Shown here piece after piece: positions 57,944-64,000 of a stretch of DNA of 64,000 bases. Positions within the stretch are counted from its first letter, which is position 1, and every line of letters begins with the position of its first letter. A model generated the notes under the pieces. The model searched no databases and was not told the DNA's origin. It saw only the letters and a program-made list of their open reading frames with translations. The position numbers and the translations under genes were made by a program. Origin of the DNA: JAJZEO01 sp964350315 (GTDB lineage Bacteria; Chlamydiota; Chlamydiia; Chlamydiales; 2-12-FULL-49-11); NCBI GenBank assembly GCA_964350315.1, contig CAYGJD010000002.1:62001-126000 (forward strand), written 5' to 3'.

Positions 57944-58924
57944 ATGGAAAAGTCAAATTTAGTAGATTCTGATAATGGATTTGAGTTAAAACTAAGACCC
58001 AAGAAACTTTCTGAGTTCATCGGTCACGAAGAGATTGTTAAAAGACTTAGCATTATCATTAAAGCTGCAAAAGAACGTAATGAGGCAGTTGGCCACATTC
58101 TCTTTCATGGACCACCAGGACTTGGAAAAACAACTCTTGCCGCAATTTTAGCAAACGAAATGGGTGGATCTTTAACTACAGCTTCAGGCCCCGCACTTGA
58201 AAAAACTGGTGATCTCGCTGGAATTTTAACTAATTTACAAGAAAACGATCTTCTTTTTATCGATGAAATCCATCGCATGTCAAGATCAATGGAAGAGTAT
58301 CTCTATCCAGCTATGGAAGATTTCAACTTAGACTTAATGATTGACTCTGGACCAAATGCAAGATCTGTCCAAGTAGCTCTTAATCGCTTTTCTCTTATTG
58401 GAGCAACAACAAGAGTTGGAAACCTAAGCTCTCCTCTAAGATCTCGTTTCCCTATAATTATTAGACTCGAATATTATGATGTAAAAGCTCTTACTGAAAT
58501 TGTCTTTAGATCTGCAAAAATATTGAATTGCCAAACATCTCTTGAAGCAGCCGAGGCTATCGCTAGAAGATCTCGTGGCACCCCTCGGGTAGCTAACAAT
58601 TTACTCAGATGGGTCCGTGATTTAGCTCAACTTCATAATGAAAATATCATCGACACTAAGATTGTTGAAGAGGCATGTCAAATGGTCAAGATCGACGATA
58701 AAGGTCTTGATGAAATGGACATGAAAATTTTGGACATGATCATAAAACTTCATGCCGGCGGCCCTGTTGGCCTCAAAACTATTGCACAAACCCTCGGGGA
58801 AGAAGAGTCTACACTCTCAGAAGTGTATGAACCTTACTTAATCATGCAGGGATTTTTAAAAAGAGGCCCCCGTGGCAGAGAAGTAACAAAATTCGCATAC
58901 GAACACTTAGGGAGAATTCAATGA
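57944..58924 (+). CDS. ruvB: Holliday junction helicase RuvB
   Basis: RuvB drives branch migration with RuvA. The 326-residue protein has Arg-Pro-Lys-Lys-Leu-Ser-Glu-Phe-Ile-Gly, Walker A Gly-Pro-Pro-Gly-Leu-Gly-Lys-Thr-Thr, Walker B Leu-Phe-Ile-Asp-Glu-Ile-His-Arg, the sensor Gly-Ala-Thr-Thr-Arg and the winged-helix C-terminus ending in Gly-Arg-Ile-Gln. No ribosome binding site is obvious before the ATG. Its stop overlaps the spoIID start by four bases. Confidence 0.97.
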   Translation: MEKSNLVDSDNGFELKLRPKKLSEFIGHEEIVKRLSIIIKAAKERNEAVGHILFHGPPGLGKTTLAAILANEMGGSLTTASGPALEKTGDLAGILTNLQENDLLFIDEIHRMSRSMEEYLYPAMEDFNLDLMIDSGPNARSVQVALNRFSLIGATTRVGNLSSPLRSRFPIIIRLEYYDVKALTEIVFRSAKILNCQTSLEAAEAIARRSRGTPRVANNLLRWVRDLAQLHNENIIDTKIVEEACQMVKIDDKGLDEMDMKILDMIIKLHAGGPVGLKTIAQTLGEEESTLSEVYEPYLIMQGFLKRGPRGREVTKFAYEHLGRIQ

Positions 58925-60117
58925 AACTCATAACAAGACATGTTTTACTATTTACCGCAGTATTGGGTTTTTTGAATGCCGCGCATGAAGATCGCTCCTT
59001 AAAACTTGAATCGTCGGAAGAGAAAATAGAACCTGTATATATAAAAGCTTTAATCGCTGAAAATATTGAGGGAACTTTAGTCGACGTTCGAGGAAGCTAT
59101 AAAGTTTTCAATCCAGAAAATGGAAAACAATTAAGCTCTGGATTCAAAGGTAAAAAATATTACCTCCAAACGAATGCCGAAGGATTGAAATGGGGTGAGG
59201 GTTATCCAGGCATACACCAAATTAAAATTGTTCCTGGAAGCAACGACACAACAATTCTAATAGATGGAATTCAATACAAAGGCACACTCGAAGCGTATGA
59301 CATCAACTCAAAAATCCAAGTCGTTAATGAAGTTGATGTAGAGGATTACCTTCGTTCAGTTCTCTCACATGAATTTGCTGTCCAAGATTACTCCCCTGCC
59401 GTATGTGATGCAATTGCCATAGCAATGAGAACCCATGTCTACAACCTTGTTGCAAAAGGTTTCAACCCCTATTGGGATGTTCATGCTAAAGAATCACACT
59501 ATTTTGGTGAAGGACAAGCAAAAATCAATGCTGAAATGGAAAGATCAATTCATACAACACAAGGTATGATCATGACATATAAAGACCTTCCTTTTGCAAC
59601 GACATGGACAGAGCATAGTGGTGGTAAGACTGCAAGTTTTGAAGCAATTTTCAGAAAAAAAGGAACAGGTCCGAATGGTGTACTCGTTGGATATGCTCAA
59701 AAAGAAAGAGGGGTGGCTCACTGGAAAAGCACTTTATCAAGCGCAGAACTGGCAAGAATGCTTAAACTTGCAAAGATCGATTCAATTGATCTTTATCGAG
59801 ACTCCATTTCTAAAAAAGTTTATGCTGTAAGGTTTACAGATACAAAAAGATTTGTCGAGTTAACTGTATTTGAGTTTCAGGATCTTGTAGGGAAAAGTCG
59901 AATTTTAAGCACAGATTTTTCAGTAACACTCATCAAAGACGACATCGTTTTTGATGGCTACGGTAAAGGGCCCGGCGTCGGCATTTGCTTATTTACTGCA
60001 GATCAGATGAGTAAAAATGGCAGTTCAATGCCCCAGATTCTTGCCGAATTTTACCCTTCGACAAATATTGTTAAATTAAATAGTATGCCCGCTTCTTTTA
60101 AGAAAAATCAACTTTAA
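58921..60117 (+). CDS. SpoIID-domain protein, probable peptidoglycan lytic enzyme
   Basis: SpoIID is a lytic transglycosylase; chlamydial homologues have been linked to peptidoglycan remodelling during division. The 398-residue product has a signal peptide (about 1-21) and the SpoIID core Tyr-Leu-Arg-Ser-Val-Leu-Ser-His-Glu151, Ala-Ile-Ala-Met-Arg-Thr-His-Val, Thr-Gln-Gly-Met-Ile-Met-Thr-Tyr and Thr-Glu-His-Ser-Gly-Gly-Lys-Thr. Glu151 is at the catalytic position. It is translationally coupled to ruvB and followed by a small membrane protein. Confidence 0.9.
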   Translation: MKLITRHVLLFTAVLGFLNAAHEDRSLKLESSEEKIEPVYIKALIAENIEGTLVDVRGSYKVFNPENGKQLSSGFKGKKYYLQTNAEGLKWGEGYPGIHQIKIVPGSNDTTILIDGIQYKGTLEAYDINSKIQVVNEVDVEDYLRSVLSHEFAVQDYSPAVCDAIAIAMRTHVYNLVAKGFNPYWDVHAKESHYFGEGQAKINAEMERSIHTTQGMIMTYKDLPFATTWTEHSGGKTASFEAIFRKKGTGPNGVLVGYAQKERGVAHWKSTLSSAELARMLKLAKIDSIDLYRDSISKKVYAVRFTDTKRFVELTVFEFQDLVGKSRILSTDFSVTLIKDDIVFDGYGKGPGVGICLFTADQMSKNGSSMPQILAEFYPSTNIVKLNSMPASFKKNQL

Positions 60118-60128
60118 AGGCACAAAAT

Positions 60129-60497
60129 ATGGCACATCCTAGAGTATCTTACCGTCGAGCTAAAGCAATTTCCTCTTCATTGTTTCTTATCTGTATGGCA
60201 GTTTTACTTTTTACAGAAAAGTGGTGGCCTGGATTACTGCTAGCTATTGGATTCCCCCTTGCCGTTCGTCACTTCCTTTTAGGGCGTATGTACGATATGT
60301 ACCTCACTTTCGCAATATTTATTGGGGGATTTATCGCTTCAGGTTGTGATATCAAATGGGACATCTTAGCACCTGTTATTCTTGTATTAGCAGCTCTATA
60401 CATGCTTACGCGTGAATTCTTTGATCCTGAGATATCAACGGAAGCTGAAGACGAGGAAAGCCTCAGTCATGAAATTGATGAGTCAAAAGACAAATAG
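60129..60497 (+). CDS. Small membrane protein, unknown
   Basis: The 122-residue protein has about four hydrophobic helices (about 15-30, 33-48, 55-72, 77-95) and an acidic C-terminal tail. No family is recognised. It begins twelve bases after spoIID and is likely co-transcribed with it and ruvB. The basic N-terminus and acidic tail suggest both ends lie in the cytoplasm. Confidence 0.82.
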   Translation: MAHPRVSYRRAKAISSSLFLICMAVLLFTEKWWPGLLLAIGFPLAVRHFLLGRMYDMYLTFAIFIGGFIASGCDIKWDILAPVILVLAALYMLTREFFDPEISTEAEDEESLSHEIDESKDK

Positions 60498-60547
60498 CAT
60501 CTTTTATTGCCCAATTCCCTCTATTTGACTATACTTTTGTCAAGTTA

Positions 60548-60593
60548 ACCTCTTCTAATGCAGCCCCCTTGAAATGGACTACATAGAAGAGGT
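60548..60593 (+). repeat. 10-base perfect inverted repeat in a leader
   Basis: ACCTCTTCTA (60548-60557) and TAGAAGAGGT (60584-60593) are perfect complements 26 bases apart. They lie in the 150-base gap upstream of the gene at 60648, downstream of a possible promoter (TTGCCC, 17 bases, TATACT near 60530-60535), so the transcript could form a stem-loop in its leader. Confidence 0.5.
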
Positions 60594-60647
60594 GACAAAC
60601 AAAAAAATAAAGTGTGATTTTTAAAATCCTCTTTATAAGGAAGGCAA

Positions 60648-61631
60648 ATGGAAGCTTTAGGACATACTTTTGATAGATCTCCGATTTTTTTCGAAGGGGC
60701 AGACACTGGTGTAGAACCAACATTTCAAACTTCAAAAGAACCTCTATTCGCGACAGACTTAAAACTTAATTACTATAAAGGGATTACAGCTCTTGCTAAT
60801 TTCATCTATGATATTTGCATAAGAATTCTTCAATATTTTATTTGTGTCTGTAAAAGACCTTGGCCCGAGTGGTCATGGTCAACAAATGTTATCACAAGAA
60901 ATGATGTCATTACTCTAAGAGATGATAGTGCAGCACACCTAGAACACAACGATTTTTTTAAAAATGTTCTTGAAGCGGCTATTTTACCTCTGCATGCTAA
61001 ATCTGGATCACTAACCCCCTTAATGCTGGAGCAAGACTTTGTCAGTTCTGATAAAAAATCCTGCAGCGCTCTTGTATTAAGACGTACCTATTATAATGGC
61101 TTGGTCTGTAAAATAGGAATTCATCGGATGACAGGTTCAAAACAAATCGATTTAATTTCAGAATATACTCGCAGTACTGAAGAAATACGTGAAAGACAAC
61201 GAGGTGTCTACGTCTCAAACCACATAAAGCAAGAAGACTCCCTTATTGTCTCATACAGTGACCGCGCTGCTTTTAAACATCAAGTTGTCGCACATGGATT
61301 AAAACTTTGTGGCATTAACTTAGTATCTGGAGCAAGCGGACACCCTGATCAAGAACTGCTGACCTTCTTAGAAGATTCTCTTTTCCATAAACCTAAGAAT
61401 GGATGTACTTTTGTCTACTTCAATCCGAAAAGTCAAGATCTTGAATTTACCTGCACAATAGACCAAACAGAATTTCCTAAGCTAGAAGAGAGCGTTTTAG
61501 CTTTCAATGAAAAACAAGTACAACCCCGGGGGGAAAAGTTTATTGGCTGCAGAGCTGAATTTACTAAATTGACGGTTGATAATCCTGACATCAGAAAGGT
61601 AATGCTAACGATCAAGAAGTCTGCTCTTTAG
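60648..61631 (+). CDS. Unknown protein with one hydrophobic segment
   Basis: The 327-residue product has no cleavable signal peptide and one hydrophobic, Cys-containing segment (about 45-68), followed by a mixed alpha/beta region. No domain is recognised. AAGGAAGG precedes the ATG. Its 3' end overlaps the convergent gene by 20 bases. It stands beside two other unknown genes and away from the core block, so it is probably lineage-specific; an effector or membrane-associated protein is possible. Confidence 0.78.
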   Translation: MEALGHTFDRSPIFFEGADTGVEPTFQTSKEPLFATDLKLNYYKGITALANFIYDICIRILQYFICVCKRPWPEWSWSTNVITRNDVITLRDDSAAHLEHNDFFKNVLEAAILPLHAKSGSLTPLMLEQDFVSSDKKSCSALVLRRTYYNGLVCKIGIHRMTGSKQIDLISEYTRSTEEIRERQRGVYVSNHIKQEDSLIVSYSDRAAFKHQVVAHGLKLCGINLVSGASGHPDQELLTFLEDSLFHKPKNGCTFVYFNPKSQDLEFTCTIDQTEFPKLEESVLAFNEKQVQPRGEKFIGCRAEFTKLTVDNPDIRKVMLTIKKSAL

Positions 61632-63084
61632 ATAGTTGAATAAAGCCCTCTTTATCAGCGTGCTTTTCCAGCTCTCTATGTAGAGATAAAGGGTGATCTA
61701 CCTCCAAGACCCATGGATAAGCAAGAACCTTCAACAAATCATAGTCTCTTTCTCCATTAAAACTATTTTGTGTTATAATCCTTCCACAAACAGCCGTAAA
61801 AAGAAAAACAAGATAGAATGGTGGAAAAAAATGTATGACTTTTTTCACTACTGAAGGTTGTCTTTCATACCAAGGCATGAATTTTTTCATAAATCTGCGA
61901 TACCATTTATCTGGCAAACATGCCTTAAAAAAGATATGAATCCCGTTAAAAGCACCATTAACTTCGAATCCGAGCACTTCTCTAAGGATTTTCATCGTGT
62001 ATGAGACACAATTTTTTTTCATTACAGACATTGAGTGGTTTTTGTTACTTTTATCTTTTTCAACAAGAGCTATGATTTCATCGTGCTGCTTTTTTGAAAT
62101 CTCTATAGAAACGTTCCAAAACTTACGAGCATTTGTTGGATAAAGCACAAATTTATCAGGAGTTGAAATCTTACCATAACCTGGTTTTCTACTCAGCACT
62201 TCCCAAACTTTGTAATCTTTGAAATCTATGAGTGCGTCTTGTCCCACACTACGTACATAACCATCTTTATCTAGCAGCATCATATAAGCATGTGTTCTTG
62301 CAAACATTGAAGGTCGATCATTATTCACATTTTCGCGAGTGATCCAAACCTCAAGTATGTATCTTTGCCCCCATTCCTTTGGGTTTCTTTTGTCATGTGG
62401 CAACCACTTCGCATCATTATAGATGTTGTATTTTTGTATCCCGTTATAGAAGCAACAATAGTTAGGGCCCAGTTGATAACTACTATTTGTTGCAAATAAC
62501 GGCTTTCCTTCATAAGAAAAGCTAAACCCCTTACCATCACTGTCCTTTTCAATCATAATTCGACTAAAAGGTGTCCAAACTAACCCAAGCCCTTTTCTAA
62601 ATATCGGAATAGAAGGCCCCTCTCCATAATCAAAAGGTAGTTGAAGACGTAAAGCAAAAAAATCTTGGTGGAAATAATTTCGTACAATAAACAGCCAAAA
62701 AGGTCGATTGTTTTCATTGATCATCCATTCTACAGGAATCTTTCCTCCTAATTTTAAAACAAGCGTTTGGGCTCTCAATTTAACAATAGTAGCTTCATCA
62801 AGCCCCTTAATTCGAGTCACTTTTTTTACAAACACATAATGTTCATCTATAATCTGTTGGATTGCTCGATATTCAATTCTTTGTAAATTTTCCAGATTCA
62901 TCTTTTGAATTGCTTTGATTAAATAAATCGACACCAATTCGCAAGTTGTTATCTTCTCCTCAATTGAACTTTCTTTTTTTACTATTAATTCAATTGAATT
63001 TCTCGTTTTTTTAGCAATAAAAGGCTCATTTCCACTTATTAAAAGTGAAAACTTAAGCGTGAGATTTTCAATCATCTCTCTCAT
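61612..63084 (-). CDS. Putative permuted papain-like (NlpC/LRAT-type) protein
   Basis: The 490-residue protein has a helical N-terminal region (1-110), a Gly-Gly-Lys-Ile-Pro block (about 112) and a middle domain with a His265 in Arg-Thr-His-Ala-Tyr-Met-Met-Leu and, 94 residues later, Cys359 in Lys-Lys-Asn-Cys-Val-Ser-Tyr. The order His then Asn-Cys is that of circularly permuted NlpC/P60-LRAT cysteine enzymes, which can be acyltransferases, hydrolases or proteases. A hydrophobic segment (about 420-440) follows. The family cannot be named from sequence alone. It is paralogous to its upstream neighbour, which lacks both residues. No ribosome binding site stands out; the gene begins one base after the neighbour's stop codon. 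Confidence 0.78.
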   Translation of the reverse strand: MREMIENLTLKFSLLISGNEPFIAKKTRNSIELIVKKESSIEEKITTCELVSIYLIKAIQKMNLENLQRIEYRAIQQIIDEHYVFVKKVTRIKGLDEATIVKLRAQTLVLKLGGKIPVEWMINENNRPFWLFIVRNYFHQDFFALRLQLPFDYGEGPSIPIFRKGLGLVWTPFSRIMIEKDSDGKGFSFSYEGKPLFATNSSYQLGPNYCCFYNGIQKYNIYNDAKWLPHDKRNPKEWGQRYILEVWITRENVNNDRPSMFARTHAYMMLLDKDGYVRSVGQDALIDFKDYKVWEVLSRKPGYGKISTPDKFVLYPTNARKFWNVSIEISKKQHDEIIALVEKDKSNKNHSMSVMKKNCVSYTMKILREVLGFEVNGAFNGIHIFFKACLPDKWYRRFMKKFMPWYERQPSVVKKVIHFFPPFYLVFLFTAVCGRIITQNSFNGERDYDLLKVLAYPWVLEVDHPLSLHRELEKHADKEGFIQLSKEQTS

Positions 63085-64000
63085 TTAAGACCTCTCAATA
63101 AGTTGTTTTCTAATGCTTTGTTCATCAATGCAATATTGTCCATAAGGCTTTTTAAGAAATTCTAAGAGAGTCTCTAATTTACAGTTCTTTTTCTGAACAC
63201 AATAATAAACTATTCCAATAGGTAGAGTTAGGTAAGCTAACCACTTATTGGAAAAAGCAATCGGTTTTTTTGCTACAAAATCTTCTTGTAAAACATCAGC
63301 AAGAATTACAAACAGATTTTCTTGTGGGGCTTTCCTTGCGGGGAAAAATCTTTCATCTTCTATCTTCTTCTTAATCAGATTGATTTGATTCTTTGTGCAC
63401 TTTATCATGACAACTTTTGTTGCAGGCTCTGTAAAGTTTAACGATGGTGAAATGATTTTACCTTTTCTTGAACCGATAGAATAAACAGAACCATCTTCTC
63501 TTTTCAAAATTACTGACAACGATTTCAGCTTCTTACCATGGAAAAGAATTTCTACTTGATTTTTCTTCTCATACTGAGATGGGTCGCTCTTAAAGGTTCT
63601 ATACAACACAAAAGACTTTTCTCTGTGATAACGTGAAATTCCGTCACATAAGAGAGTAAACTTATCAATCAACTTTAAGTGGGCATCTGTTTGGAATAGA
63701 AAATAGTCACCGAAAAAAAACTTATACCCAATCAATTTGTTGTTTTTAGCGAAAACTTCTGTTTTCTCCATCTTTTTCATCGGAATATTATGATAAAGCA
63801 TTGGGTCTATCTCACAAGGGATTAAAATCCCCTCATCCCAAGAACATCTTAGCTGCATGCGAAAAGGAAGTGATCTTTTATGAAAATCGTTTACAAGGAG
63901 AAACCTGAGTTCTTCTTCATCGATTTCGTTTATAGGGATTTTTCCACCAAGCGCTATTGCAAGCTCGTGCTTTTTGATTCTTTCTATTACCTCTGCATGC
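63085..64000 (-). CDS. Degenerate paralogue of the previous gene, partial at the right edge
   Basis: The frame is open from the stop at 63085 to the end of the window with no start needed: beyond the Met at 63858 the translation continues with Ala-Leu-Gly-Gly-Lys-Ile-Pro, which aligns with the same block in the neighbouring gene, so the gene's beginning lies outside. At least 305 residues are visible. It aligns with its neighbour over the middle domain (for example Asp-Gly-Ser-Val-Tyr-Ser-Ile-Gly against Asp-Gly-Tyr-Val-Arg-Ser-Val-Gly), but the His is replaced by Ser and the Asn-Cys by Glu-Asn. It is thus a candidate catalytically dead partner. A hydrophobic segment (Leu-Ala-Tyr-Leu-Thr-Leu-Pro-Ile-Gly) occurs near the C-terminus, as in the neighbour. 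Confidence 0.8.
   Translation of the reverse strand, partial: HAEVIERIKKHELAIALGGKIPINEIDEEELRFLLVNDFHKRSLPFRMQLRCSWDEGILIPCEIDPMLYHNIPMKKMEKTEVFAKNNKLIGYKFFFGDYFLFQTDAHLKLIDKFTLLCDGISRYHREKSFVLYRTFKSDPSQYEKKNQVEILFHGKKLKSLSVILKREDGSVYSIGSRKGKIISPSLNFTEPATKVVMIKCTKNQINLIKKKIEDERFFPARKAPQENLFVILADVLQEDFVAKKPIAFSNKWLAYLTLPIGIVYYCVQKKNCKLETLLEFLKKPYGQYCIDEQSIRKQLIERS

Noticed and set aside
1..64000. CRISPR arrays, insertion sequences, prophage genes or rRNA
   Set aside because: No regularly spaced repeats, no transposase or integrase motif and no rRNA sequence was seen on either strand.

Overview
The window is a piece of chromosome from a member of the phylum Chlamydiota, most likely an environmental (amoeba- or arthropod-associated) lineage rather than Chlamydiaceae. 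The evidence is gene content and order. From memory, nusB/murB/PHP and infC-rpmI-rplT-pheS, holB-tmk-gyrA-gyrB-DUF721, yidC next to a dnaA paralogue, a glgX beside an Slc1-like type III secretion chaperone, PP2C/NifS/paired CBS proteins, and dcd/ruvB/SpoIID all have counterparts in similar blocks in Chlamydia trachomatis. Here the blocks are shuffled and separated by non-core genes, and a classical menaquinone (Men) pathway replaces the futalosine route used by Chlamydiaceae. The DNA is AT-rich by eye and densely packed; I find no gap longer than about 250 bases without a gene, no rRNA, no CRISPR array and no insertion sequence.

Layout. 1-4.3 kb: an accessory patch with a membrane-anchored lipoxygenase-family protein, a secreted polysaccharide deacetylase and a ceramidase-like protein, ending next to a tRNA-Ser. 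4.5-7.9 kb: tRNA-Ser, pheS, rplT, rpmI, infC, an unknown gene and tRNA-Val. 8-12.7 kb: a small SAM methyltransferase, then two lineage-specific genes with near-consensus promoters, one a 1028-residue protein with a possible cysteine-protease centre (Cys640, Asp793, His795). 12.6-18.1 kb: folC, a PHP phosphoesterase, murB, nusB, a DnaQ-like exonuclease, holB, tmk. 18.1-25.6 kb: gyrA, gyrB, a DUF721 (DciA-like) gene, typA. 25.6-27 kb: a two-helix coiled-coil protein resembling inclusion membrane (Inc) proteins. 27-37.3 kb: menG-menF-menD-menH, two sugar-nucleotide genes, menB-menA-menC-menE and, convergently, a DHNA-CoA-thioesterase-like gene. 37.5-45.2 kb: a TPR protein, yidC, dnaA, an outer-membrane-type protein, an animal-like collagen-lysine-type glycosyltransferase and the Slc1-like chaperone. 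45.3-57.7 kb: glgX, a lipoprotein, a CPBP protease, PP2C, NifS, two CBS/DUF21 proteins, a DivIC-like protein, an alcohol dehydrogenase, several unknown genes, dcd. 58-64 kb: ruvB, SpoIID, a membrane protein, and three unknown genes, two of them tandem paralogues.

How it works together. Most of the window is housekeeping: translation, DNA topology and replication, envelope building (murB, SpoIID, DivIC-like, yidC) and respiratory quinone synthesis. Interleaved with it are genes whose best explanation is contact with a eukaryotic host: lipid-active enzymes, secreted carbohydrate-active proteins, a chaperone for secretion, an Inc-like protein and two candidate cysteine-protease-fold proteins. 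The most promising leads are the lipoxygenase with altered iron ligands, the large candidate protease, the LH3-like secreted glycosyltransferase, the tandem active/degenerate paralogues at the right edge, and an mRNA that would begin exactly where tRNA-Val ends.
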